Below, piece by piece: positions 7,517 to 15,719 of a stretch of 64,000 nucleotides of DNA. The DNA is from Hyphococcus sp. (lineage in GTDB: Bacteria > Pseudomonadota > Alphaproteobacteria > Caulobacterales > Parvularculaceae), in assembly GCA_028281665.1 (NCBI GenBank), contig JANQJK010000026.1, positions 62,001 through 126,000 of the forward strand. The letters run 5' to 3'. A model generated the notes under the pieces. The model saw nothing but the letters and a program-made list of their open reading frames with translations, searched no databases and was not told where the DNA came from. The position numbers were made by a program, and so were the translations under genes. Numbering within the stretch: the first letter of the stretch is position 1; each line of letters begins with the position of its first letter.

Positions 7517-8014
7517 CTAGTCCTCAACCGTTTCCGCCACGCCCGCCGACTGTTTCGTGCGCCAGGCGTCCAGCCGTGCGGCGAGGGCGTCGTCGGACGT
7601 TGCGAGAATTTCCGCTGCAAGCAGCCCGGCGTTCTTTGCGCCGGCATCGCCGATCGCCACGGTCGCCACGGGCACGCCCGCGGGCATCTGGACGATCGAC
7701 AACAGGCTGTCGAGGCCCTTCAGCGCCTTCGACTGCACCGGCACGCCGATGACCGGGAGCCGTGTCATCGACGCGGCCATGCCGGGCAGGTGCGCCGCGC
7801 CGCCGGCGCCTGCAATGATCACCTTGAGACCGCGATCGGCCGCGCCCGTGGCGTATTGATAGAGCCGGTCCGGCGTCCGGTGCGCGGAGACGATTTTCGT
7901 TTCGTAAGAGACGCCGAGCGCGTCGAGGATTTCCGCTGCGAGCGTCATTGTCGGCCAGTCCGAGCGCGAGCCCATGATGACGCCGACCCGTGCGACCGCC
8001 TCTTGATCCGCCAT
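7517..8014 (-). CDS. purE: 5-(carboxyamino)imidazole ribonucleotide mutase
   Basis: PurE moves the carboxyl group of N5-CAIR to give CAIR. The 165-residue product contains [24 protein letters not shown] and [13 protein letters not shown], the conserved nucleotide and catalytic loops with the essential histidine. The start is the ATG at 8012-8014 giving [12 protein letters not shown]; the open frame upstream of it is Arg- and Pro-rich with no similarity to PurE and is not coding. A purine-rich GGGAGCCCGAAGGG stretch precedes the start. It is the first gene of the purEK operon. Confidence 0.96.
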   Translation of the reverse strand: MADQEAVARVGVIMGSRSDWPTMTLAAEILDALGVSYETKIVSAHRTPDRLYQYATGAADRGLKVIIAGAGGAAHLPGMAASMTRLPVIGVPVQSKALKGLDSLLSIVQMPAGVPVATVAIGDAGAKNAGLLAAEILATSDDALAARLDAWRTKQSAGVAETVED

Positions 8015-8433
8015 GACCCTTCGGGCTCCCTTACGCCAGCGAACGGAAAGGCGGGGGCATACATCAACGCGGCGCCGAAAGGCAAGGCGCGCGAAATGCG
8101 GGGCAGGGTTAACAGGGTGCGGGAAAGGAGACGCCGACCTTACAGACGGGGGCGCGATGGTCGACGCCTCCTCACACCGGACGCGGGACTCGGTCATGCC
8201 GAAGGGGACTCGAAGCATAACCGTCCGCGAAACCGAACATGGGGCGTTGCGACGTTCGTCACAAGGTGCAAGCGGCGAAACGAGCCGGCTTCGCGCCAAA
8301 ATGTGATGACGCGCAAGCCGCGCAGATTTCTGCTAAGAAATTGGCCAAATCCTGTTCTGCCTTTCCCGTCGAGTTGTGTTAGCTGAAATGTGTTCGACCA
8401 AAGTTTTGCTCACGATGCATCTGCGTGACCGTA
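8015..8433. other. Intergenic region between purE and the GGDEF gene
   Basis: This 419-bp gap separates two divergent genes. Open frames here are GC-driven shadows with no recognisable protein. It must hold both promoters, but I see no convincing -35/-10 pair, PurR-like palindrome or riboswitch. A TTAAC occurs just inside the GGDEF start. Confidence 0.4.
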
Positions 8434-9144
8434 ATGAAGATTAACAAACCGACCGGGGCGGGCGCGTCGCCGAGGATCGAACGTGTCGGCGAGGCGCGCG
8501 CCGCGGCGACAGGTTCAAAACCCGTGGCGCCGGCCGACGAAGTTACACTGCTCGGTGTTCCCGATGCAGAGTTGACGCCGAAAGTGCGCGCGGCCCTGAT
8601 AACGCTCATCGAGGATATCCGCACGCTGCGCAGCGAGTTGAGCCATGCGCGCGATCGCATCGGCGAGTTGGAAGCGCTTGCGGACCGCGATCCGTTGCTC
8701 GACGTACTTAACCGGCGCGCCTTCGCCCGCGAACTCGACCGCGCCCTCGCGATGATCGATCGCTACCAGGTGCGCGCGAGCCTGGTCTTCATCGATCTTA
8801 ACGATCTGAAAAAGATCAACGATGCGCGCGGGCATGCGGCCGGCGACGCGGCGCTTGGGCATGTGGCGCGGACCCTGGTCGGCAATGTGCGCCAGACCGA
8901 CGTGGTCGCGCGCCTCGGCGGAGATGAGTTCGCCGTGTTGCTGATGCAGGCGGACGAGGCCGTTGCGGCGTCAAAGGCGAGAAATATTGCGGCGCTGGTC
9001 GCGCAAAACCCGGTTCAGTGGGAGGGCGCCCCCTTCAGCGCCGGCGTTTCCTGGGGCGCCGTTGAAATTCGCGACGGGGTTTCCGCGCAGGAGGCGATCA
9101 ACCTCGCCGACGAAGCCATGTATGAGGCGAAGAAACAGAAGTAA
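8434..9144 (+). CDS. Soluble GGDEF diguanylate cyclase
   Basis: The C-terminal 165 residues form a GGDEF domain with DPLLDVLNRRAF, FIDLNDLKKIND and the active-site motif RLGGDEFAVLL. An RQTD sequence five residues before GGDEF fits the RxxD inhibitory site that binds cyclic di-GMP. The enzyme would make cyclic di-GMP from two GTP and be feedback-inhibited. The N-terminal 85 residues have no membrane segment or known sensor; residues 50-85 look like a coiled coil, probably for dimerisation. ATG at 8434 is preferred; a GTG three codons upstream is also possible. It is a single gene, convergent with DUF465. Confidence 0.92.
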   Translation: MKINKPTGAGASPRIERVGEARAAATGSKPVAPADEVTLLGVPDAELTPKVRAALITLIEDIRTLRSELSHARDRIGELEALADRDPLLDVLNRRAFARELDRALAMIDRYQVRASLVFIDLNDLKKINDARGHAAGDAALGHVARTLVGNVRQTDVVARLGGDEFAVLLMQADEAVAASKARNIAALVAQNPVQWEGAPFSAGVSWGAVEIRDGVSAQEAINLADEAMYEAKKQK

Positions 9145-9456
9145 TCAGGCGATGATGTCGGGCAGCATCGCGTCTTTCAGTTTCTGGATTTCGTCCTTCA
9201 GATTGAGTTTCTTCTTTTTCAGGCGCGCGATGGAAATTCGTTCGTAAGGGGCTGACGACTCGAGCGCGCGGATCGCCGCGTCCAGGTCGCGGTGTTCCTC
9301 TTCAAGCGTTGCAAGACGAATTGCCAGCGCTTCGTCGTTGGCGCCGTCGAAATCCTGGTCGCGCGCCGAAAATCGTCGCCGGTCGACCATCTTTTTGAAG
9401 GACTCGATGTCGTCGCCGGAAGGAGTGTCGTCAGAGGGCGGATTTTTGTCTGTCAC
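9145..9456 (-). CDS. YdcH/DUF465 family protein (first copy)
   Basis: The C-terminal half shows the YdcH/DUF465 helical hairpin: ALAIRLATLEEEHRDLDAAI, then IARLKKKKLNLKDEIQKLK. These small coiled-coil proteins are common and of unknown function. The start taken is GTG at 9454-9456, which overlaps the stop of the upstream TIGR02444 gene as GTGA, so translation is probably coupled. A GTG four codons upstream is an alternative. The acidic N-terminal extension makes this copy longer than the second DUF465 protein at 10208. Confidence 0.85.
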   Translation of the reverse strand: MTDKNPPSDDTPSGDDIESFKKMVDRRRFSARDQDFDGANDEALAIRLATLEEEHRDLDAAIRALESSAPYERISIARLKKKKLNLKDEIQKLKDAMLPDIIA

Positions 9457-10034
9457 GAAGGATCGCACTCCCGTCCCGCGGGCGTTTCTTCCCCGAGCGG
9501 CTCAAAGATATGGTCGATAACGGCATGAAGCAATGCGGTTGAAAATCCGTCGTGCTTCGTTGCGCCGGCAAGGGCCGCATAGGCGGCGAGGTTGCGCCGC
9601 GCGCGCGCTTGCGCATCGCCGCTGTCGGCCGGGGTCAGCAGACGATCGGCGACGCGTTCGAGGATGTTGATTTCAATGCGCTCCGCGTCGAGTTCGCTCG
9701 CCTTGATTGCGTTTCGCATGTCGGCGGCGCCGGCAAAGTCAGGGTTTTGTTCGAAAGGTTTCGCGCCGCGTCGCGCCGCCCGCAAGGGCGTTGTCACCAG
9801 CTGATGCCACTCGGAGACTGCTTCGATAGCTGCGCCTATTGCAGCGTCGGGCGCGGCGTCGAAGCGCGTCGCCGCCCAGCACGCCCAAAGCGCGATATTG
9901 ATGTTGAGGCCGGCGCCGTCCTGTACCGCAAGCAGCGAATCGGCCGCGCCCGGCCGGGCGTAAGCGACGTTGGCCCAGGCCCAGAAATCTCCGGGTGCGT
10001 CGCGGTCTCCGCAGTCTTCCACAAGCCCTGTCAC
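9453..10034 (-). CDS. TIGR02444 family protein
   Basis: The protein opens with the family signature DFWAWANVAYARPGAADSLLAVQDGAGLNINI followed by ALWACWAA, matching TIGR02444 (DUF2390), a proteobacterial family without a known function. The helical remainder is Ala-rich. The start is a GTG without an obvious ribosome site; a second GTG four codons later is possible. It overlaps the downstream DUF465 gene by four bases on the same strand, and a second DUF465 gene is divergent just upstream. This physical linkage suggests a shared, still unknown task. Confidence 0.85.
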   Translation of the reverse strand: MTGLVEDCGDRDAPGDFWAWANVAYARPGAADSLLAVQDGAGLNINIALWACWAATRFDAAPDAAIGAAIEAVSEWHQLVTTPLRAARRGAKPFEQNPDFAGAADMRNAIKASELDAERIEINILERVADRLLTPADSGDAQARARRNLAAYAALAGATKHDGFSTALLHAVIDHIFEPLGEETPAGRECDPS

Positions 10035-10207
10035 TGACGTTACGTAAGCCTAATATTTGGCGCAAAGTCAAATAACTAAGCGCATTCCCGAAGGCGCAGG
10101 GTTAACACAAAATGAATGCGCCCTAATCGCCAAATCCAATCGCCGGTCGGTGGCAAACGAGGCCGGTTTGTGCTTTAATTTATCCATGCACAAAAAGGAG
10201 GCTGACT

Positions 10208-10387
10208 ATGGCGTCAAATGCTCAGTTGGATTCGCTAACGAAGCGGCACCAGGAGCTGGAAGCGGAGATTTCCGCTGAGATGAAACATCCCGCCTTTGAC
10301 GAACTCCGGGTTGTTGAGATGAAGCGCGAGAAGCTGAAGATCAAGGACCAGATGGAAGGACTTGCCGAGCCCGCTCATATGAACTAG
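10208..10387 (+). CDS. YdcH/DUF465 family protein (second copy), 59 aa
   Basis: This short gene encodes 59 residues beginning MASNAQLDSLTKRHQELEAE and containing HPAFDELRVVEMKREKLKIKDQM. It is the typical short DUF465 protein: two helices around a turn with a Lys-rich second helix. A perfect AAGGAGG ribosome site (10195-10201) stands seven bases before the ATG. It is divergent from the TIGR02444-DUF465 pair, so two DUF465 paralogues flank TIGR02444. A small inverted repeat (10396-10401 with 10409-10414) follows the stop codon. Confidence 0.92.
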   Translation: MASNAQLDSLTKRHQELEAEISAEMKHPAFDELRVVEMKREKLKIKDQMEGLAEPAHMN

Positions 10388-10577
10388 CGGGCCCAACGCC
10401 GCTCAAAACGGCGTATACGGATTGACACATGAAGATTGCCGCGCCGTCGCCGGCAGCGTACGGCCGAAGGGCAAAGGTGTTCATTCTGAAAACTAAATTG
10501 CAGCCTGACGGCCGGCCGCCGAGCCCGGCGCCGCGCCTTTGCATCGGGACGATCCATGAAATGTTGAGGTGTCCGGC

Positions 10578-11354
10578 ATGACCGGACGGTCTGTTGTCAT
10601 TACGGGCGCTGCGTCTCCGGTCGGCGCGGCTTGCGCGCGGCGGTTTGCGGAGGCCGGCGATCGGCTGGTGCTCGCCGACGCTGATGAGGCGGCGGGCAAG
10701 GCCGTCGAAGAAGCGCTTGCCGAAACCGGCGCGTCCGTTACGTTTGTCCATGCCGATACGTCTCGACGGCTTGACGTCCATAACGTCATCGCAGAGGCGC
10801 TAGATGCAAACGACCGAATCGATGTGCTCGCCCATACCGTGATGGATCGTTTTTCGGCCCCTTTTCTTGAAACCACCGAGGATGATTTTGATCGGATCGT
10901 TGGACGCAACGTTCGCGGCGCTTTCCTGATGAATCAGGCGGCGGCGAAACAGTTCGTAAAACAGGCGGAAAACGAGACCGCCGCCGGCGTGATCGTCAAT
11001 GTCGGATCCGTCGAGGCGGTGACGGCGGCGGCGGATCATGTGGCCTTTGCAACCTCGCAAGGGGGGTTGCACCAATTGACGAAAGCGGTGGCGATGGCGC
11101 TGTCGCCTCACAATGTGCGGGTCAATGCGGTCGGCGTCGGCGCTGTGAAAGGCGATATGGACGAGGGCGTGCAGCCCAAGCGCATGCGCGCCGCGACACC
11201 GCTGAAACGCATCGGCGATCCGGAGGAGGTGGCTTCGGTGATCTTTTTCCTCGCCAGCGAGGAAGCGTCTTACGTTACCGGTCAGACGATTTACGTAGAC
11301 GGCGGCAGACTCGCTCAATTGGACCCGCCGGAAGAAAACAAAAAACCGGCATAA
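10578..11354 (+). CDS. SDR-family protein with substituted catalytic residues
   Basis: The fold is a classical short-chain dehydrogenase: VVITGAASPVGAACARRF at the N-terminus, NVRGAFLMNQ, INVGSVEA-like strand (NVGSVEA), and the C-terminal SYVTGQTIYVDGG. The catalytic tetrad is incomplete. Ser144 and Asn111 are present, but the Tyr-x3-Lys pair reads Phe157-x3-Gln161 (FATSQ), and the usual NNAG motif is HTVMD. Loss of both Tyr and Lys normally abolishes oxidoreductase activity, so this may be a structural or regulatory SDR homologue. The start is ATG 10578 behind TTGAGG; a GTG three codons earlier is less likely. No operon partner is evident. Confidence 0.85.
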   Translation: MTGRSVVITGAASPVGAACARRFAEAGDRLVLADADEAAGKAVEEALAETGASVTFVHADTSRRLDVHNVIAEALDANDRIDVLAHTVMDRFSAPFLETTEDDFDRIVGRNVRGAFLMNQAAAKQFVKQAENETAAGVIVNVGSVEAVTAAADHVAFATSQGGLHQLTKAVAMALSPHNVRVNAVGVGAVKGDMDEGVQPKRMRAATPLKRIGDPEEVASVIFFLASEEASYVTGQTIYVDGGRLAQLDPPEENKKPA

Positions 11355-11374
11355 GGGTGCGAGCGGCCGCGTGG

Positions 11375-12058
11375 CTAATCGTTTCCATCGCTTGAAAGGT
11401 TGGCAAACACTTTCGACAGATCAACGTCTCCGCTTTTGTCTTCATTCGCATCGGGGGCCGGCTCGGCGGCTGTCGTTTCTTCAACCGGTTTAAGGCTGTC
11501 GCCTTCGGGCGCCGGGGCTGGCTGTAGTTTCGCGCGCTTCGCAGCCGCCTTGCGGACAACCGTGTCGAGATCGATCTGCGTGCAAAGCCCGAGGCCGACC
11601 GGATCCTGGGGCTGGATGTTCGCCGAGTTCCAGTGCGAGCGGTCACGAACCGACTGGATCGTCGTTTTCGTCGTGCCCAGAAGTTTTGCGATCTGCGCAT
11701 CGGATATTTCCGGGTGGTTGCGCACGACCCATGCAATTGCGTCCGGCCGGTTTTGGCGTTTTGACACCGGCGTGTAGCGCGGGCCTTTGCGCGGTTTCTG
11801 CGCGACAATGGTTTTCGGCTTTGAAAGTTTCAGTCGGTAGTTCTCGTCCCCTTGCGCGGTTTCAATTTCCTCTCGCGTCAACTGGTGCGTGCCGATCGGA
11901 TCGATGCCCCGCACGCCGGCGCCAACGTCGCCGTCGGCGATGCCTTTGACCTGCAACGGGTGCAGCCCGCAGAAATCCGCAATCTGGTCGAATGTGAGCG
12001 AGGTGTTGTCGATCAGCCAGACAGCGGTGGCGATTGGCATCAGCGGACGATCGGACAT
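11375..12058 (-). CDS. trcR: TrcR-type cell-cycle transcriptional regulator (DUF1013)
   Basis: The protein matches DUF1013, now named TrcR, an alphaproteobacterial transcription factor family linked to cell-cycle control: MPIATAVWLIDNTSLTFDQIA, FCGLHPLQVKGIADG, then PDAIAWVVRNHPEISDAQIAKLLGTTKTTI, a helix-turn-helix, and IRDRSHW-like RDRSHWNSANI. The last 60 residues are acidic and low complexity. Its length of 227 is normal. It stands alone, convergent with the SDR gene. Together with rcdA and ftsB, it is one of three division or cell-cycle genes in the window. Confidence 0.9.
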   Translation of the reverse strand: MSDRPLMPIATAVWLIDNTSLTFDQIADFCGLHPLQVKGIADGDVGAGVRGIDPIGTHQLTREEIETAQGDENYRLKLSKPKTIVAQKPRKGPRYTPVSKRQNRPDAIAWVVRNHPEISDAQIAKLLGTTKTTIQSVRDRSHWNSANIQPQDPVGLGLCTQIDLDTVVRKAAAKRAKLQPAPAPEGDSLKPVEETTAAEPAPDANEDKSGDVDLSKVFANLSSDGND

Positions 12059-12203
12059 GGCGTGTTCTCCAAATAGACTTCGTTCCCCGGCAGGGTTTTA
12101 CCGCCCGCCGCGCTAACCGCCGGATTTTTCGGGGAAAGCGTTGCCGCGTGAACCTACGCGACAGCCGGCATATAGCCCCTCCCGTCGCGCCCGCCAAGGC
12201 CGC

Positions 12204-13196
12204 TCACGCGACTTTCAGGACGATTTTGCCGATATGGTTGCCGGATTCCATATGCTTATGGGCCTCCGCCGCCTCCGACAGGGGGAAGACCCGGTCGATC
12301 AGCGGCTTCGCCTTGCCCGATTCGATGAGCGGCCAGACATTGGCGGCGATGTCGCCGGCGAGGCGGGCTTTTTCCTCGGGCGGGCGCGCCTTCATGGTTG
12401 AGCCGGTGAGGCGCAATCGCTTGCGCATGATGGTCATGATGTTCACGGTCGCTTCCGTTCCGCGCAGGAAGGCGATGGAAACCTGCCGCCCGCCCTGGTT
12501 CAGGGCTGCGAGGTTGCGGGCGACAAAATCGCCCCCCGCCATATCGAGGACCACATCGGCGCCCCCGGCCTTGACGATTTCGTCCTCCCAGGGGTCGGTC
12601 TTGTAATTATAGGCTGCGTCGGCGCCGAGGCGCAGACACGCCCTGCATTTCTCGTCCGAACCGGCCGTGGCGACGACGCTGGCGCCCCACGCCTTTGCAA
12701 GCGCGATGGCCGTGGCGCCGATGCCGCTTGTGCCGCCGTGAACAAGCAGCGTCTCGCCGGGCTTCAGGTCGGCGTTATCGAAGACGTTCGCCCAGACGGT
12801 GAAGATCGTTTCCGGCAGCGCCGCGGCCTCTTCGAGCGAGAGTCCCTGCGGGACCGGCAGGCATGAGCCCGCGTCGACAACGGCGAACTCGCCATATCCG
12901 CCGCCGGGCAGGAGGGCGCAAACCTTGTCGCCGAGCTTCCAGGTCGCAACGCCGTCGCCTAGGGCGGCGATCTCGCCGGCGCACTCAAGACCCGGAATGT
13001 CTGTTGCGCCCGGCGGCGGCGGATAAAGCCCCATGCGTTGCAGCACTTCAGGACGGTTGACGCCGGCGGCGGCGATGCGGATCAGGACTTCGTTCTCGCC
13101 CGGCTTCGGCACCGGCCGGCGCGCTTCACGCAACACCTCGGGGCCGCCGGGTTCGGTAATTTCGATAACGCGCATGTCGGTCGGCAAGTCGTTCAT
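12204..13196 (-). CDS. Zinc-independent NAD(P)H-quinone oxidoreductase (MDR family)
   Basis: The 330-residue protein belongs to the quinone oxidoreductase/PIG3 branch of the medium-chain dehydrogenases: GVNRPEVLQRMGLYPPPPGATD, then GLECAGEI, the NADPH-binding LLVHGGTSGIGATAIALAKAWGA and a C-terminal GNHIGKIVLKV. The cysteine and histidine ligands of zinc-dependent members are absent. Such enzymes reduce quinones or enones with NADPH. It is divergent from the DUF1192 gene, an arrangement common in Alphaproteobacteria. Confidence 0.93.
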   Translation of the reverse strand: MNDLPTDMRVIEITEPGGPEVLREARRPVPKPGENEVLIRIAAAGVNRPEVLQRMGLYPPPPGATDIPGLECAGEIAALGDGVATWKLGDKVCALLPGGGYGEFAVVDAGSCLPVPQGLSLEEAAALPETIFTVWANVFDNADLKPGETLLVHGGTSGIGATAIALAKAWGASVVATAGSDEKCRACLRLGADAAYNYKTDPWEDEIVKAGGADVVLDMAGGDFVARNLAALNQGGRQVSIAFLRGTEATVNIMTIMRKRLRLTGSTMKARPPEEKARLAGDIAANVWPLIESGKAKPLIDRVFPLSEAAEAHKHMESGNHIGKIVLKVA

Positions 13197-13288
13197 AAAG
13201 GGCGTCTTTCAATTTGCGGCTCAGCATATTCTTGAACCGGCGCGCCTGATTTCGCAAACTGCCTGAAACGCCGACACAGGAGCGCCTC

Positions 13289-13483
13289 ATGGATGATGAA
13301 CCTCTGAATGAACAACCCGACCTGACGCTTGGCTACCTCAAAAAACAGGATCTCTATACGCTTTCCGTCGGCGATCTCGAAGAACGCATTGACGCGCTGA
13401 AAACGGAAATCACGCGATGCGAAGCCGCGCTGAAAGATCGCGGCTCATCCAAGAGCGAAGCGGAGAAGCTGTTTAAGTTTTGA
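13289..13483 (+). CDS. DUF1192 protein, 64 aa
   Basis: The peptide contains the DUF1192 core LSVGDLEERIDALKTEITRCEAALKDRGSSKSEAEKLFK. It is a small alphaproteobacterial coiled-coil protein of unknown role that usually lies next to the quinone oxidoreductase gene, as here. The N-terminus is acidic. An ATG behind a GGAG-containing sequence supports the start. Confidence 0.9.
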   Translation: MDDEPLNEQPDLTLGYLKKQDLYTLSVGDLEERIDALKTEITRCEAALKDRGSSKSEAEKLFKF

Positions 13484-13597
13484 GTTGGTGACGAATGTTG
13501 CGAGGGGCAGCGCCTCGCCGGAAGTCGGCATTACTGAATGTGATTGTTCCCTGGCGGACGTCATTCTAGGTTTTGTGATATTTGATGCCGCATTTTC

Positions 13598-13849
13598 ATG
13601 GATGCGAGGATGTCCGAATATGTAAATTTTGCAGCATGCATTATCGCTGCGCTAATACTGTTAGTGATAGCGAATTTTCTGTGTATCAAATGGCTACGTA
13701 GTCTTCCGGACGAAAAGCGTGAAGAGCTGAATCGAGCGATGCGCCGAGCATCGAAATTCGATCAATTTGTTTGGCGATTTATTCTTTGGCCTATGATAAT
13801 CGGGATTGGCCTTTGGATATTGTATTTGTTTTTGACCGGTGAGCTGTAA
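13598..13849 (+). CDS. Small two-helix membrane protein, AT-rich orphan
   Basis: The 83-residue product has two hydrophobic segments (about residues 11-30 and 58-80) separated by a charged loop, KWLRSLPDEKREELNRAMRR, so it is probably a double-span inner-membrane protein. I do not recognise a family. The gene and its flanks (about 13490-13860) are visibly richer in A and T than neighbouring genes and use codons such as ATA and TTG that are rare in the window, which suggests recent acquisition. The true start could be the ATG at 13598 or the one at 13610. It is isolated between DUF1192 and the convergent pirin gene. Confidence 0.6.
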   Translation: MDARMSEYVNFAACIIAALILLVIANFLCIKWLRSLPDEKREELNRAMRRASKFDQFVWRFILWPMIIGIGLWILYLFLTGEL

Positions 13850-13866
13850 GCAGGTCAAAACGCCGA

Positions 13867-14754
13867 TCACTCCTCAGGCAACGGAATAAACTCCGTTTCG
13901 TTCGGCGGCAAAGAAAAGGCGCTGTCCTTGAAGCCAGCGTCGGCCGACGCTTTCCACTCTTTCTTTCCTTGATCGATACGCGCCTGCGAGGAGGCGACGA
14001 GGTTCCACCAGATCAGGCGTTTGCCCAGGGGCGCGCCGCCGAGCAGCATCAGGCGGGAGGGTTTGGTTGTTTTGATCGCGGGCGCGCCGTCCGGCGCAAA
14101 GACCGCCATCTTGCCCGCGCCGTATTCTTCGCCGTCAATCGACACGCCGCCGGAAACAACATAGGCGGCCCGTTCTTCATAGTCGGGGAGCGGAATATCC
14201 GCGCCGGCTTCCGCTTCGACGCCAAGGTAAAATATCGGCGAATGGGTTTTCACCGGAGACGTTTCGTCGAACGCCTCGCCGGCGATCAGCCGCATCGACG
14301 CGCCGCCGCGCTCGATAACCGGCAGGGTCTCCTTCGGATGGTGATGAAATGACGGCGCGCATTCCGCATCGCCTTCGGGAAGGGCGACCCAGCTTTGTAT
14401 GCCGTGAAGCTTCTGGCCGGACTGCCGCCTCGCGTCGTCCGTGCGTTCGGAATGGGCGATGCCGCGCCCGGCCGTCATCCAGTTGACGTCGCCGGGCCGG
14501 ATCACCTGATCATATCCAAGACTGTCGCGATGGCGAATCTCGCCGTCAAAAAGATAGGTCACCGTCGCCAGACCGATATGGGGGTGCGGGCGCACGTCGA
14601 TGCCTTTGCCGGGCGCGAAGGTCGCCGGCCCCATTTCGTCAAAAAAGATGAACGGACCGACCATGCGCCGTTTCGCGTATGGGAGGACGCGGCCGACGGT
14701 GAAACCGCCGAGGTCGCGAGTGCGTGGCTCAATGACGATTTCGACGCTGCTCAA
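13867..14754 (-). CDS. Pirin family protein
   Basis: The N-terminal cupin contains GPFIFFDEMGPATFAPG, DVRPHPHIGLATVTYLFDG and RGIAHSER. The metal ligands of pirins are all present as His57, His59, His101 and Glu103. Bacterial pirins bind iron; some act as quercetin dioxygenases, others bind and regulate enzymes. The length of 295 is normal. It is followed on the same strand, upstream, by a TetR gene only 21 bp away, so the two probably form an operon. Confidence 0.93.
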   Translation of the reverse strand: MSSVEIVIEPRTRDLGGFTVGRVLPYAKRRMVGPFIFFDEMGPATFAPGKGIDVRPHPHIGLATVTYLFDGEIRHRDSLGYDQVIRPGDVNWMTAGRGIAHSERTDDARRQSGQKLHGIQSWVALPEGDAECAPSFHHHPKETLPVIERGGASMRLIAGEAFDETSPVKTHSPIFYLGVEAEAGADIPLPDYEERAAYVVSGGVSIDGEEYGAGKMAVFAPDGAPAIKTTKPSRLMLLGGAPLGKRLIWWNLVASSQARIDQGKKEWKASADAGFKDSAFSLPPNETEFIPLPEE

Positions 14755-14775
14755 ACGGGCCTCCTGATGCGTTCG

Positions 14776-15471
14776 CTATTTTGCGCCGAATATAATGGCG
14801 TAGGTCAAATCACGAATATCGGCCTCGGCCGTTGCGAGCGCCACATCGTCTTCGGGGCCGAGGCCGGCAGAGAGTTTGTAGCCTTCTTCGAGGCTGAATA
14901 TCTGCAACACGGCGCGGCGCGCGGCGGCGTAATCGAGATCCGGATTGGCGGCGCGCACAAGCTGATAAATCAGCCGCCCGATCGGCTGATAAAGGTTGTG
15001 GACGGTCGTGCGGGCGGCGTCGCTGGAGCCAGCATAACCCCACATCTGATAGAAAAATCGATGGGATTCGCGCGCGTTCCGCGCGCAGAAGGCGACGACG
15101 TTTAAAAGCATATCGATCGGCGCGCCCGGACGTTCATCAAACTCTGCAAGATGCCCGTCAATATACTGCGCAAGACATTCAGTGAGTGTCGCCTCTAACA
15201 GCTCGCTTTTACTTGCGAAATGATAAGTGAGATTGCCGACCGCGATGTCGGCTTCATCGGCGACCTTGCGCAGGGACAGGCCGGCGTGGCCGTCTCTTAT
15301 GAACACGGCGTGGGCGGCGGCGATGATGCGCTGAATGGTCCTGGCGGACTTTGCCGAACGGCCGTTCGCCAGCGCCGCCGTTGGCCGGTTTGCGGCGATT
15401 TCCCGCAATTCCTCTATCGTCGATGCTAGTTTCGGGGGTAGGCTGCTGCCGCCTTCGATTGCCGTCACCAA
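14776..15471 (-). CDS. TetR/AcrR-family regulator upstream of pirin
   Basis: After about 45 residues of extension, the TetR DNA-binding domain runs ARTIQRIIAAAHAVFIRDG, LSLRKVADEADIAVGNLTYHF, ASKSELLEATL. The C-terminal region, with FFYQMWGYAGSSD, is the ligand domain. The likely start lies somewhere in the first 45 residues; ATG at 15469-15471 is the longest option. It precedes the pirin gene by 21 bp on the same strand and may regulate it. No clear operator palindrome was found upstream. Confidence 0.88.
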   Translation of the reverse strand: MVTAIEGGSSLPPKLASTIEELREIAANRPTAALANGRSAKSARTIQRIIAAAHAVFIRDGHAGLSLRKVADEADIAVGNLTYHFASKSELLEATLTECLAQYIDGHLAEFDERPGAPIDMLLNVVAFCARNARESHRFFYQMWGYAGSSDAARTTVHNLYQPIGRLIYQLVRAANPDLDYAAARRAVLQIFSLEEGYKLSAGLGPEDDVALATAEADIRDLTYAIIFGAK

Positions 15472-15669
15472 ATGTCCCCCGAGCCAGTTGACGAGCTTTG
15501 TGCAAGCGCCTACATGCTCTCCAACTTTAGGGCATTTGACCTAATTTTCCAACTCAATTCTCGCCTGTATGACGTAACTTTTTCATATTAAAAGAGTTTT
15601 TTGTCATCCGGATGAGTGCGAAACAAGAATCCCGGCGTTGCGGTGATCTCCCCCTGCTGCGCGTCGGGC

Positions 15670-15699
15670 GGGCCGCAGTAAGGAGACTTGCTGCGGCCC
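15670..15699. other. Hairpin between the trmFO stop and the TetR gene
   Basis: A perfect 9-bp GC-rich stem (15670-15678 with 15691-15699) with a 12-nt loop lies 20 bp downstream of the trmFO stop. It lacks a T-run. It may act as a rho-assisted or weak terminator for trmFO. The rest of the 15472-15719 gap is AT-rich near 15540-15610 and shows no gene. Confidence 0.45.
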
Positions 15700-15719
15700 A
15701 ACCGTTTTCAGGGATGCTG

